This document shows positions 8,098-16,123 of a stretch of 37,318 nt of DNA, piece by piece. Position 1 is the first letter of the stretch; every line of letters starts with the position of its first letter. This DNA comes from an uncultured Clostridia bacterium (GTDB lineage: Bacteria > Bacillota > Clostridia > Christensenellales > Aristaeellaceae), in NCBI GenBank assembly GCA_946408995.1, contig CAMJUL010000038.1:1-37318 (forward strand). The letters are read 5' to 3'. The position numbers were made by a program, and so were the translations under genes. A model generated the notes under the pieces. It saw nothing but the letters and a program-made list of their open reading frames with translations, ran no database searches and had not been told where the DNA came from.

Positions 8098-9279
8098 ATG
8101 AAAGCACTTTCAGACCGTGTAGGCACCTTTACGGATTCCGTGATCCGGCGCATGACCCGCATCAGCAACCGGTACGGGGCCATCAATCTGTCCCAGGGCT
8201 TTCCGGATTTTGATCCCCCGAAGGTCCTGACGGAGGCCATGGCCCGGGCCGCGGCGGAGGGGCCGCACCAATATGCCGTTACCTATGGGGCCCGGGACCT
8301 GCGGGAGGCCCTGGTGAACAAATTCAGGCATTTTTCCGGGGTGGAGACCGATCCGGAGACCCAGATCATCGTGACCTGCGGCAGCACCGAGGCCATGATC
8401 TGCGCCATGATGACGGTCTGCAATCCGGGAGACAAGGTCCTGGTGTTTTCCCCGTTTTATGAAAATTATGGGGCAGACGCCATCCTGTCTGGTGCGGAGC
8501 CGGTATATATTCCCCTGGTCCCGCCGGACTATGCCTTTGACCCGGACCTTGTCGAAAAAGGCTTTAGGGAGGGGGCCAAGGCGCTGATCCTCTGCAATCC
8601 GTCCAATCCCTGCGGAAAGGTCTTTACCAGGGAGGAGCTTGAATGCATCGCGGCGCTTGCCATACGCTACGACGCCTATGTGATCACCGACGAGGTGTAC
8701 GAACACATGGTCTACGCGCCCAATAGACACACGTCCATGGCGAGCCTCCCGGGCATGGCGGAACGGACTGTGACCTGCAGCAGTCTTTCAAAAACCCTGT
8801 CCGTTACCGGATGGCGCCTGGGATACCTGATTGGGCCGGAAAAGGTGGTGGAGAGCGCCAAAAAGGTACACGATTTCCTGACGGTCGGGGCGCCGGCGCC
8901 GCTGCAGCACGCCGCGGCGGAAGGCCTGAGACAGCTGGGGGACGATTACTACCGAGACCTGAATAACCTGTATACGGAAAAACGGGACTATTTCCTCCGG
9001 GGGCTGGACAAGGCGGGCCTTGAGCACAATGTACCCCAGGGGACCTATTTCGTCCTGGTGGACATCCGGGACTTTCTGGCCCTGGACGCCTTCCGCGGTT
9101 GGGGGGACCTGAGGTTCTGCGAATGGATGATCCGGGAGATCGGCGTTGCCGCCGTACCGGGCTCCAGCTTTTTCAGGGAGCCGGTGAACCATCTGGTGCG
9201 GTTTCATTTTGCCCGCCGGCAGGATACGCTGGAGGAGGCTCTGCGCCGGCTGGAGGCCCTGGGCAAAATGCGCCCCTGA
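8098..9279 (+). CDS. PLP-dependent aminotransferase, class I/II
   Basis: A 393-residue fold-type I aminotransferase of the aspartate aminotransferase superfamily, similar to MtnE/PatA/kynurenine-aminotransferase-like enzymes. Visible sites are GSTEAM (95-100, phosphate cup), NPSNPCGK (167-174), the ITDEVYEH segment with Asp198 and Tyr201 that contacts the pyridine ring, SSLSK with Schiff-base Lys232, and GWRLGY with Arg240. The substrate-carboxylate Arg is in VRFHFA near the C-terminus. It transfers amino groups between amino acids and 2-oxo acids in the cytoplasm; the exact donor is unknown. The ATG at 8098 follows GGAGGAAG and a good promoter, whereas a longer upstream frame is non-homologous. 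A terminator follows at 9428. Confidence 0.93.
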   Translation: MKALSDRVGTFTDSVIRRMTRISNRYGAINLSQGFPDFDPPKVLTEAMARAAAEGPHQYAVTYGARDLREALVNKFRHFSGVETDPETQIIVTCGSTEAMICAMMTVCNPGDKVLVFSPFYENYGADAILSGAEPVYIPLVPPDYAFDPDLVEKGFREGAKALILCNPSNPCGKVFTREELECIAALAIRYDAYVITDEVYEHMVYAPNRHTSMASLPGMAERTVTCSSLSKTLSVTGWRLGYLIGPEKVVESAKKVHDFLTVGAPAPLQHAAAEGLRQLGDDYYRDLNNLYTEKRDYFLRGLDKAGLEHNVPQGTYFVLVDIRDFLALDAFRGWGDLRFCEWMIREIGVAAVPGSSFFREPVNHLVRFHFARRQDTLEEALRRLEALGKMRP

Positions 9280-9427
9280 CGTTTGGGCGGCTCTGCCCCC
9301 GCGCCTTTCACTGGACGTGGCGGGACGCCTGGATGCCTTTTGGAGGAAGGGCGGTATCGTCGGGGCCCTCCGCCCACATAAACGGGACACAGAGCCGCCT
9401 CTTGAAAATGCGCCGACGTATATAAGG

Positions 9428-9453
9428 AAAAAGCCCCTTTCGGGGGCTTTTTT
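9428..9453. terminator. Rho-independent terminator, both directions
   Basis: AAAAAGCCCC (9428-9437), a 5-base loop and GGGGCTTTTTT (9443-9453) form a hairpin with a T-run on either strand. It serves the aminotransferase gene and the convergent DUF218 gene, which ends at 9468. Confidence 0.88.
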
Positions 9454-9467
9454 GATGGAGCGGCTTC

Positions 9468-10295
9468 TCACGGCAGGGGAAGGCCTTTTTCCAGGTAAAG
9501 GTTCAGAATGGAGCCCAGTTGGGAGAGGGCGATCCGGTGGCTCTGCCGGAAGGAAGAGCGGGGGGCAATGTCGCAGGAAAAATTGCCGACGATCCGGACG
9601 GAATAGCCGGTCTTTTCCAGGTAGATGGCCGCCATGGCGTTGTAGAGCACCTGCGCCCAGCGCTGGTGGTATCCGGAGGTCACAAGGGTCAGGGTCTCGA
9701 TGCCCTGCTCCTGAAGGATGCGCAGGGTATTGACCGCGTTCTCTGCGGTGGTCATGGCCCGTTCATCGATAAAGATGCGTTCCGCTGCGATGCCGGCCCG
9801 GACAAGGTGGTCCCGCATCAGGCCGGCCTCGGTATGTCCCATGGGGTTGTTGCTGCCGGTGGCCCCTCCCGTGCAGACGAGAATGGAATTGGGGAAAGCT
9901 TTGGCCGCGGCCGCGGCCGCGTCGCAGCGCTGGACCAGTTCATCCGTCATGGCGCCGTCGGTCAGCTGATACCCGAGGACCGCGAAAGCGTGTCGGCCCG
10001 TGATGGGAAGCTGCCCGGGGTCATCCCTGCCCCACAGGTAGAGGGGATAATCCGGGTCCAGGTAGACTTCCTTCCAATGGGCGGCGATGGCCGCAGCCAC
10101 AGGATCCTGCAGGGCTTCCACGTCCGCATCGATGCGGGAAGGGTCGCCGGCGTTTTCATAGACATCCTTCAGGTCCGCAAGAAAGCTGTCGTAGGTGACG
10201 GCGGGGGATGGAACCGTTTCCCCGTGAGTGGCTGCCGAAAAGAGGCAGAGAAGCGAGGCCGTCAGCAGAAGCGCAAGAAACGTACGCTTTTTCAT
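9468..10295 (-). CDS. Secreted YdcF/SanA-like DUF218 protein
   Basis: A 275-residue protein with a signal peptide (MKKRTFLALLLTASLLCLFSAATHG). It is followed by a DUF218 domain from about residue 105: HAFAVLGYQL, LVCTGGATGSN, TEAGLMRDHLV, DERAMTTAENAVNT and LVTSGYHQRWA. YdcF binds S-adenosylmethionine and SanA-like members influence envelope permeability in Escherichia coli; a role at the cell surface is inferred here. A run of Ala codons (GCCGCG repeats, about 9904-9921) encodes six Ala. Its start codon overlaps the stop codon of the PP2C phosphatase gene (ATGA, 10295-10292), so it is translationally coupled to it. A longer start at 10367 lies inside that gene and lacks a signal peptide. Confidence 0.85.
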   Translation of the reverse strand: MKKRTFLALLLTASLLCLFSAATHGETVPSPAVTYDSFLADLKDVYENAGDPSRIDADVEALQDPVAAAIAAHWKEVYLDPDYPLYLWGRDDPGQLPITGRHAFAVLGYQLTDGAMTDELVQRCDAAAAAAKAFPNSILVCTGGATGSNNPMGHTEAGLMRDHLVRAGIAAERIFIDERAMTTAENAVNTLRILQEQGIETLTLVTSGYHQRWAQVLYNAMAAIYLEKTGYSVRIVGNFSCDIAPRSSFRQSHRIALSQLGSILNLYLEKGLPLP

Positions 10296-12511
10296 TTGGA
10301 GGCAGTCCTTTCCTTGGGGGCAGGCGCTTTGCCAGCCTGCCCGCGGCTCCCTTTGTATTCCATGCACAGCATGGTCAGATCATCGAACTGCTCGGCGTCC
10401 TGCACAAAATGATCCACCGCCTGCTTGACGTTGGCAAGCACCTGCTTGGGATCGGCGTCCTTCTGGCTGTTCAGCGCGTCCAGCATCCTTTCGACGCCGA
10501 ACATTTCGTTCCGGGCATTCGTGGCTTCCGGCACGCCGTCCGTGTAGACGAACAGGCTTTCCCCGGGCACCATCTGCAAGGTGTATTCGGTATAGCGGGT
10601 GCCGTCCAGGCCGCCCAGAACGAAGCCGTGCCGGTCCCGCACGATTTCGTATTCGCCGCCGGGACGCTTGAGGACCGGGTATTCGTGCCCGGCGTTGGCC
10701 GCCGTCAGGGTGCCGGTGGATAGCTCCAGGATGCCCAGCCACACCGTGACGAACATCTGCGCCTCGTTGTTGGAGCAGATGGCCTCGTTGGTTCGGGCCA
10801 GGATTTTCGCTGCGGAGTTGCCAAGCATCGCGCAGGACTGCAAAATGATCTTGGAGGCCATCATGAAAAGCGCGCCGGGGACGCCTTTGCCGGATACGTC
10901 CGCCATCACCATGCACAGGTGATCTTCGTCGATGAGAAAATAGTCGTAAAAGTCGCCGCCGACTTCCTTGGCCGGGTCCATCAGGGCGTAAATGTCAAAA
11001 TCCGTCCGGTCCGGAAAGGCGGGGAAGATATGGGGGAGCATGGCGGACTGGATGGTAGTGGCCAGGGACAGCTCCGAGCTGATGCGCTCCTTCTCTGCGG
11101 TAACGGTCCTCACCTGTTCCACATAATCGACGGTTTTATGGGAAAGGGCAGCGAAGGACTGAGCCAGCTCCTCGATTTCGTCCCCGGTCCGGTAGCGGTC
11201 CTCCATTTTGAATTCCATGTCCCCTTCCCGCAGCTCGGAGATCCGCCTGGTGATGTGGTTCAGGGGGGCCACGATGTGTTTGCCCAGGATCAGCGCGCCG
11301 GCGAGCATCAGCAGGGTAACGGCTCCGAGCAGGATCAGGCTGCTGTTTCGGGACTGGTCCGTTTTGACATGATAGGTGTCCAGCGTGTTCCGCTCGATGT
11401 CCCCGTACTGCGTCAGGAGCAGCTCCGACGGGCGGCTGACGGATTCAAGGGTGCAGACGCTGATCAGTGCCCAGCCGACGGCTTCCATGGGGGCGCCGAT
11501 CATATAGCAGCTTCCCTCCTCCAGGGAGATCTGCCTCAGATCCGTGGGGCTCCGCAGGGCGTCCTGGATCAGTCCGGCCAGCTCCGGATCGTCCGAAAAG
11601 CGAAGATCTCCGGCCTCGGAGGCCCGGAGCACCCGGAAGGGCCCTTCGGTTTTGGGGGAGAAGACCACATGCCCCTGCTGGTTGACCACGAACAGGTAGG
11701 TGCCGTCCTCTTCGGAGGTCACCACCGCGTCCCGCATGGAGGTCAGGAACAGGTCGGACCCCACCACGGCGGCAAGGGAGCCGTCTACATACACCGGCAT
11801 GGCGCAGACCACTCCGATGTCCCCGGTAAAGGCATCGGTTTCCACATCCGTAATGATCAGGTCCCCCTGCTCCACGGCCTGGACATACCAGGGACGGGTC
11901 CGGGGGTCATAGGGCTTCTGGGAGCCGTCGGAGGCGAATTTGGCGGCGGAGCGGTCGTCCGCGATCAGAAAGACCCCCTCCGGCAGGGCGATAAAGCAGG
12001 AATTGGTCTCCGCCGACACGCCATAGAGGGACACCATCATATCCGACAGGTTGGCTGCCAGGCCTACACGGTCCTTCAGGCCCGCGTCCGTTTCATCCAC
12101 CCCCGAGGCGTAGATCACCTGGGCGGCGGCGGAACCGTTCAGGGCCGGATCCGGGGGAAAGACGGGCATCCGCTGATGGGCTTTAGGATCGTTAAACAGC
12201 TTTTGGGCGTATTCGCCAAGCAGCATGACCCGGTTCTTGAGGCCGTCAAACAGGTCGTTGGCGATGTAGGCCTCCATTTGGGAGGTCTTGGACATGGATC
12301 TGCGGACCACCTCGTCCATGACGGTTTGGGTGGTTTCCCGGATGGCAGCCTGCTGCAGGGCGCTGGTCTCGCTCACAAGGCCGGAAAGCATGTTGCTGCG
12401 GTATAAGGTGACCGCGATGCTGGCAGCGGTCAAAAGCAGCACCGTGATCAGGATCAGGTTGAATATTTTGTTCTGGATGCCCCCGATCACCAGGTTTTTG
12501 AATCTTCTCAT
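10292..12511 (-). CDS. Membrane sensor PP2C (SpoIIE-type) serine phosphatase: Cache-HAMP-SpoIIE
   Basis: A 739-residue protein. A first membrane helix (about 17-36) is followed by an extracellular double-Cache region (about 40-385; PRTRPWYVQAV at 203-213 is typical). A second helix spans 391-412, then come a HAMP domain (about 412-465), a short coiled coil (about 465-490) and a SpoIIE/RsbU PP2C domain (about 490-718). Metal-binding motifs are intact: GGDFYDYF (518-525), ADVSGKG (537-543), TDGVPEA (657-663) and DDLT (710-713). Such phosphatases dephosphorylate STAS-domain anti-sigma antagonists in response to a signal. The ATG at 12511 has GGGAGA 8 bases upstream. Translation runs into the DUF218 gene through an ATGA overlap. 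The ligand is unknown. Confidence 0.92.
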   Translation of the reverse strand: MRRFKNLVIGGIQNKIFNLILITVLLLTAASIAVTLYRSNMLSGLVSETSALQQAAIRETTQTVMDEVVRRSMSKTSQMEAYIANDLFDGLKNRVMLLGEYAQKLFNDPKAHQRMPVFPPDPALNGSAAAQVIYASGVDETDAGLKDRVGLAANLSDMMVSLYGVSAETNSCFIALPEGVFLIADDRSAAKFASDGSQKPYDPRTRPWYVQAVEQGDLIITDVETDAFTGDIGVVCAMPVYVDGSLAAVVGSDLFLTSMRDAVVTSEEDGTYLFVVNQQGHVVFSPKTEGPFRVLRASEAGDLRFSDDPELAGLIQDALRSPTDLRQISLEEGSCYMIGAPMEAVGWALISVCTLESVSRPSELLLTQYGDIERNTLDTYHVKTDQSRNSSLILLGAVTLLMLAGALILGKHIVAPLNHITRRISELREGDMEFKMEDRYRTGDEIEELAQSFAALSHKTVDYVEQVRTVTAEKERISSELSLATTIQSAMLPHIFPAFPDRTDFDIYALMDPAKEVGGDFYDYFLIDEDHLCMVMADVSGKGVPGALFMMASKIILQSCAMLGNSAAKILARTNEAICSNNEAQMFVTVWLGILELSTGTLTAANAGHEYPVLKRPGGEYEIVRDRHGFVLGGLDGTRYTEYTLQMVPGESLFVYTDGVPEATNARNEMFGVERMLDALNSQKDADPKQVLANVKQAVDHFVQDAEQFDDLTMLCMEYKGSRGQAGKAPAPKERTASK

Positions 12512-12537
12512 GTGTTGTCTCCCGTCCGGGACGTTTC

Positions 12538-12561
12538 GACGGGGCGGTCCTCCGCCCCGTC
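12538..12561 (-). promoter_or_regulatory. Leader hairpin of the PP2C gene
   Basis: GACGGGGCGG-TCCT-CCGCCCCGTC is a perfect 10-bp GC-rich stem with a 4-base loop, 27 bases upstream of the PP2C start codon. In the minus-strand mRNA it would be a very stable 5' leader hairpin. No T-run follows, so it is not a normal terminator. Confidence 0.4.
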
Positions 12562-12765
12562 CGGAATCACGTCCATGCTGTCCCCGATATGGTGCCGGAG
12601 GGTCCTTCCCGGGTGTCATACTGCCTGAAGTGTACCATAAACGGCCTTGGGGGGCAAGGGAAAAATCGCCTCCGCAAAAACACCGCGCAGCGGGAATGCG
12701 CTGCCTGCCGGCGGGCGCGGGAATGGATCAAGCCGGGAGGCGTTCAGCGAAGGCCTGGAAGCGGG

Positions 12766-13245
12766 CTACAGTTCGTGATAGTAAGGGCAGATGTTTTCAA
12801 AATGCCCGTCCTTCATGCGAAAGCCTCCGGGGATGGTGCCGAGCGGGATAAAGCCAAGGCGCGCATACAAATGCCGCGCACGCGCATTGTTTTCCACGAC
12901 CGCGTTGAACTGTAGCAGGCGAAAGCCGAGCGCCCGTCCTTTTTCCAGACTGTCCAATACCAGCTTTTCCCCGATGTGTCTGCCGCGCGCCGGGGAGGAT
13001 ACGGCATAGCTGGCGTTGCAGATGTGTCCGCATCGCCCCACGTTGTTGGGATGCAGAATATACAGCCCCAGGATCATTCCGTCTTCCTCCGCAACGCCGG
13101 TGTAGCTTTGCGATGCGAAAAAAGCCGATCCGCTATTCCTGTCCAGCTCCTCCTCCTGGGGGAACGCAACGCCTTCTTCGACCACTTCATTCCATATCCG
13201 GATCATTTCCACCACATCGTTTTGCGTATATTCTCTTAACGTCAT
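12766..13245 (-). CDS. GNAT-family N-acetyltransferase
   Basis: A 159-residue single GNAT domain. It begins MTLREYTQNDVVEMIRIWNEVVEEG, typical of the phosphinothricin/RimI-like group. The acetyl-CoA site is the segment SSPARGRHIGEKLVLDSL, and the C-terminal NARARHLYARLGF segment is the conserved beta4-beta5 region. It acetylates an amine of unknown identity. The ATG at 13245 is preceded by GGGGAGG at 8-12 bases. A start further upstream would add a Pro/Gly-rich extension without homology. A perfect hairpin lies directly upstream of the ribosome binding site. It is not obviously in an operon with the PP2C gene, which starts 255 bases downstream of its end. Confidence 0.88.
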   Translation of the reverse strand: MTLREYTQNDVVEMIRIWNEVVEEGVAFPQEEELDRNSGSAFFASQSYTGVAEEDGMILGLYILHPNNVGRCGHICNASYAVSSPARGRHIGEKLVLDSLEKGRALGFRLLQFNAVVENNARARHLYARLGFIPLGTIPGGFRMKDGHFENICPYYHEL

Positions 13246-13261
13246 CTCAGCAGCCTCCCCG

Positions 13262-13280
13262 GGTCCGGAAGGACCGGACC
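13262..13280 (-). promoter_or_regulatory. Hairpin adjacent to the RBS of the GNAT gene
   Basis: GGTCCGG-AAGGA-CCGGACC is a perfect 7-bp stem on either strand. In the minus-strand mRNA it ends 1-2 bases before the GGGGAGG ribosome binding site, a position suited to control or insulation of translation. No ligand-binding fold is recognised. Confidence 0.35.
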
Positions 13281-13473
13281 AGCGCTCCAGACCCATATTC
13301 TGCGTTTTTCCAAAATCTCCTGCCTTTCAAATCCTTTGGATCCATGCCATATTGGTTTTGACCAGCAGCAGGCGGCTTCGGGTCTGCGGGGGCAAGTCCC
13401 GGGCTCGTGGACGCATCGGAGGGATCCCTCCCTCCCGGGAGGGGCCAAAGAGACCCTTCGGAGGTGCTTTCCC

Positions 13474-13734
13474 ATGGACGGTCAAAACAAAAACAGCGGC
13501 AAAAGCGGCTCATTCGGCATGCTGAAGGGGATGGGCATCAGCATTGCGGGCGGGACGGCGATTGGCGCCGACAAGAAACATTGGAACGCGGATGCCGATC
13601 GGGCTGTCGGGCAGGATGTGCCTTGTGCTGGGCCGCAGCAAGTCAGCGGACAGCGGGGACGATCGGAACAGAAAACGGCAGCCCTGCGGGAAGCGCAGGA
13701 CTTCGCCGCGGCGCAGCAGCACAGACGGGATTAG
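13474..13734 (+). CDS. Small hypothetical protein
   Basis: An 86-residue frame with a good ribosome binding site (GGAGGTG, 7 bases before the ATG). I do not recognise a family. The N-terminal half is Gly/Ser-rich with a short apolar stretch (GMLKGMGISIAGGTAIGA), and the C-terminal half is Gln/Arg/Ala-rich and probably disordered or helical. The stop codon is 20 bases before the start of the interrupted HD-domain gene, so the two could be co-transcribed. The composition is not strongly coding-like, and the frame may be spurious or a decayed remnant. Confidence 0.35.
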   Translation: MDGQNKNSGKSGSFGMLKGMGISIAGGTAIGADKKHWNADADRAVGQDVPCAGPQQVSGQRGRSEQKTAALREAQDFAAAQQHRRD

Positions 13735-13814
13735 CGTGAAAAGGAGGAGATCTGATGACGTATGAGGACATCGTCTGCCACAAAGAGATCCTTGAATACT
13801 AAAAGCGAGACGGT

Positions 13815-14411
13815 ATGATCCTGGATGCGCTGGGGTATACGGATCATTCCCCTGCCCATACGAAACTGGTGGCGGAGAGGGCAGCGGATCTTTTGGATTC
13901 CTTCGGGTTTGGGGAGGATGTGATCAGGCTGGCCAAGATCGCCGGCTTTATGCATGATATCGGAAACGCGATCAGCAGACATCACCATGCGGAGTATGGC
14001 GCTCTATTGGCCAACGAGATCCTGAAGGAAACGGATCTGGCGCTTCAGGATCGGGTGCACATCGTCTCTGCCATCGCCAACCATGATGAATCCTATGGCG
14101 TCGCTTCGGACCCGGTTTCCGCTGCGCTGATCATCGCAGACAAGACGGATGTCCGCAGAAGCCGCGTCCGTCCAAAGGATCCCATCCTGTTTGATGTGCA
14201 TGACCGTGTGAACTATGCGGTGACCGCCACAGAACTTGGATGTGCGCCGCAGGAGAAGCGGATCACCCTGTGCCTTACGATCGATGAGCGCATCTGCACG
14301 ATGTACGAGTACTTCGATATATTCCTTGCCCGCATGACCATGTGTTCACATGCGGCCAGGATCCTGGACGCGCAGTTTTCCCTGAAGGTGAACGGTCAGA
14401 AGGTTTTGTGA
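13815..14411 (+). CDS. HD-domain phosphohydrolase, 5' end broken by an in-frame TAA
   Basis: The intact reading frame gives 198 residues with HD-domain features: HTKLVAERAADLL, FMHDIGNAI (catalytic HD pair), RHHHAEYGA, ANHDESYG and IIADKTDVRRSRVR. Such proteins hydrolyse nucleotides or phosphate esters using a divalent metal. The natural start is probably the ATG at 13755, which has AAGGAGGAG 8 bases upstream and encodes MTYEDIVCHKEILEY. A TAA stop at 13800-13802 then interrupts it, 4 codons before the ATG at 13815. That downstream ATG lacks a ribosome binding site. Reading through the TAA restores a family-like protein of about 218 residues. It may be a pseudogene, re-initiated, or mis-sequenced. 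Terminators follow at 14499 and 14578. Confidence 0.8.
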   Translation: MILDALGYTDHSPAHTKLVAERAADLLDSFGFGEDVIRLAKIAGFMHDIGNAISRHHHAEYGALLANEILKETDLALQDRVHIVSAIANHDESYGVASDPVSAALIIADKTDVRRSRVRPKDPILFDVHDRVNYAVTATELGCAPQEKRITLCLTIDERICTMYEYFDIFLARMTMCSHAARILDAQFSLKVNGQKVL

Positions 14412-14498
14412 CAGCGGTCCTTGGGCTTGCGGTTTTCGGGGAGACCGTCACAGGAACAGCGCTCGAACAAGGCATAAGCAAGGACGGAAAAACAGGGA

Positions 14499-14530
14499 GG
14501 GGAAATCCGTCCCAAGGATCCTCCCCTTTT
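14499..14530 (+). terminator. Rho-independent terminator after the HD gene
   Basis: GGGGAAATCC (14499-14508) pairs imperfectly with GGATCCTCCCC (14516-14526), followed by TTTT. The stem has an internal loop. Confidence 0.55.
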
Positions 14531-14577
14531 CATCCGGAAGGGCTCTGGACGGATCTCAGGGAGATCCAGAAGCATTG

Positions 14578-14628
14578 AAAAGGACATCCTGCGGACGCAC
14601 TGCGCGTTTCGGGATGTCCTTTTGTTTT
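14578..14628. terminator. Second terminator hairpin, usable in both directions
   Basis: AAAAGGACATCC (14578-14589) pairs with GGATGTCCTTTT (14612-14623) around a 22-base loop that can itself fold. The tail is TTTTGTTTT on the plus strand. On the minus strand it would end the DUF6487 transcript. Confidence 0.7.
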
Positions 14629-14758
14629 CCTGCCTGGGGCACATTCTTTTTTCCGATCCGTCCCCGGGAATGCCATGATATTTCCCTGCGCCACCCGTTT
14701 TCCATGATCCCGCGCCCGGGAACGAACGCATGTCCCGAGATCGCAGGGAACGGGGGCG

Positions 14759-14986
14759 TTATCTTTGGATGTCTGTGTCGAATATCATTTTTTTGCAGGG
14801 AGCGCAGAAATACGTTTCTATGGAAAAGGAAGTCAACGTATGTTTTACGTTGGTCAGCTTTCCTTTCCCCAAGAAACTGTCCGCCCAGCCGGTCTTGTCC
14901 TCCCCGGCTTTCCAGCATACGTTTGAGCGTCCATCCCCGGACAGAATCCCTTTGAGCATTTCCTTCCCACAATAGGGGCACTGCAT
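14759..14986 (-). CDS. DUF6487-like small zinc-ribbon protein
   Basis: A 75-residue protein beginning MQCPYCGKEMLKG and ending YFCAPCKKMIFD. The two CXXC pairs form a predicted zinc ribbon. Between them lies a conserved-looking region with Trp residues (VCWKAGEDKTGW). This layout matches the DUF6487 family, small cytoplasmic proteins of unknown role common in Bacillota. The ATG at 14986 has GGGAGG 9 bases upstream. It lies 53 bases downstream of the end of the nucleoside phosphorylase gene on the same strand and could share its transcript. No partner suggests a function. Confidence 0.75.
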   Translation of the reverse strand: MQCPYCGKEMLKGILSGDGRSNVCWKAGEDKTGWADSFLGKGKLTNVKHTLTSFSIETYFCAPCKKMIFDTDIQR

Positions 14987-15038
14987 TTGATGATCCCTCC
15001 CGATTCTGATTTGCGAAAGGCCGGATGGACCTGCGGCT

Positions 15039-15803
15039 TCAATTCCGGAGCTGCAGGCTTTTTGCGATCATGACCGCAATGTCAAACTGGTCAAAGGAAT
15101 GATTTGCTTCTGCAAGACCTTCCGGTGAATACAGCGGCTGATCCACCACATCCCCGGTCAAAAGAAAATCGTACAGTTCGAACCCGTAGTGATCACAGAC
15201 GGCCTGAACGCCGGCCAGCTCCATTTCGACGGCAATGCAGCCTTCGGCTTTGCGTTTTCGGACCAGTTCCCGTGTTTCCATGTAAAACGCGTCTGTCGTC
15301 CAGACCTTTCCCTTGACAAAGGGAAGGTGATGCCCGGAAAAGAATCCGGCCAGGGCATCCGCTTTCGGGATGGAGATGTAATCAGACGGCGGCGCGTAGT
15401 GATAGGACATGCCTTCATCACGGTATGCCGCGGTCGGGACGATGTATTTCCCTGCCGTTGCTTCTTGATCCAGCGCTCCGGCCGAACCGGACAGGATAAA
15501 CCGATCCGCGCCGGTTTTCCAGTTGATCTCGATCACATCGGTACCCGCCATGGCAGCCCCGATCTCAGACAGGTAGAAGACGGCTTTCAGCTGCGCATCC
15601 AGCGTCAGGAGGTGGACCGGCCTGATCCGGTTCGCGGCGCGTATTTCCGCGATCTGTTCGTTCGGATACTTTTCCAGAACGGCGGGATAGATCTCACGGG
15701 AAAAAGTCGCGATGGCGATATCACAGATCTTCCTGCGTTCTCCAAAGAGGGAAGCGGGGGTTATGACCGCTTCGCTGTCGGGATCAAAGGAATGTGTTAT
15801 CAT
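15039..15803 (-). CDS. Nucleoside phosphorylase family protein (uridine/purine phosphorylase-like)
   Basis: A 254-residue protein of the PNP/UDP phosphorylase superfamily. The N-terminal segment holds MITHSFDPDSEAVITP. The phosphate/ribose-side loop is FILSGSAGALDQEATAGKYIVPTAAYRDEGMSYHY split over residues about 92-130. The C-terminal ribose-binding signature is CIAVEMELAGVQAV, with the EMEL glutamate that contacts the ribose hydroxyls. A conserved Asp in LLTGDVV follows. It would cleave a nucleoside, using phosphate, to base plus ribose 1-phosphate; the base is undetermined. The ATG at 15803 has GGGAGGGCAGGG upstream, and a longer start would add a non-homologous extension. It precedes the DUF6487 gene by 53 bases on the same strand. 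Confidence 0.82.
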   Translation of the reverse strand: MITHSFDPDSEAVITPASLFGERRKICDIAIATFSREIYPAVLEKYPNEQIAEIRAANRIRPVHLLTLDAQLKAVFYLSEIGAAMAGTDVIEINWKTGADRFILSGSAGALDQEATAGKYIVPTAAYRDEGMSYHYAPPSDYISIPKADALAGFFSGHHLPFVKGKVWTTDAFYMETRELVRKRKAEGCIAVEMELAGVQAVCDHYGFELYDFLLTGDVVDQPLYSPEGLAEANHSFDQFDIAVMIAKSLQLRN

Positions 15804-16123
15804 GCCCTGCCCTCCCAAGAAAAGGGGATATAAAGCCCGTAACGCAGCGCCCGGAAAAAAATGTACGGAGCAGGCTGAACGCCGCAAGATGGAACAGAAC
15901 CTTTCAGACAATGCTGCACATCCGGAAAACGTCTCTTAGCACCGGGCAGGTTCTCCCGGGATCCGGCCGGTCCCTTCCTCCGCCGCAGACCGCTGCCCCT
16001 GCAATGCGCAGCACGTACAACGCCTGCCGGATCCGCAGTCCAATGGCAAAACGGATCATCCGCCGTTGTGGAGCGGGCGTTTTTCTCCGTCCCACTGGAA
16101 CGCGCTGAGAGGACCGGACGTCT
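15804..16123. other. Intergenic region, no gene seen
   Basis: This 320-base stretch lies between the alpha/beta hydrolase and nucleoside phosphorylase genes, both on the minus strand. A TTTATA-like -10 near 15828 (minus) may belong to a weak phosphorylase promoter, but the -35 is poor. I see no repeat, terminator or RNA fold of note. Confidence 0.4.

Larger units (their letters stand above)
14412..14758. other. Convergent intergenic region with two terminators, no gene seen
   Basis: This 347-base stretch lies between the convergent HD-domain and DUF6487 genes. It contains the two hairpin terminators listed separately and no convincing coding frame on either strand. Confidence 0.6.

Noticed and set aside
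9901-9925. Short GCCGCG tandem repeat as a structural DNA element
   Set aside because: It lies inside the DUF218 gene and encodes a run of alanines, which explains it.
10919-12406. A 495-codon open frame on the plus strand opposite the PP2C phosphatase
   Set aside because: It is antisense to intact Cache, HAMP and PP2C motifs. It is Gly/His-rich and lacks a start signal.
13544-13765. A frame containing LVLGRSKSADSGD, like the start of an FHA domain, overlapping the small hypothetical gene
   Set aside because: Only a short stretch resembles FHA; the following conserved SxxH region is missing, and there is no ribosome binding site.
13755-13815. Stop codon reassignment as an explanation for the TAA in the HD gene
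   Set aside because: TAA serves as the normal stop in other genes of the window (for example at 588-590 and 1693-1695), so recoding in general is excluded.
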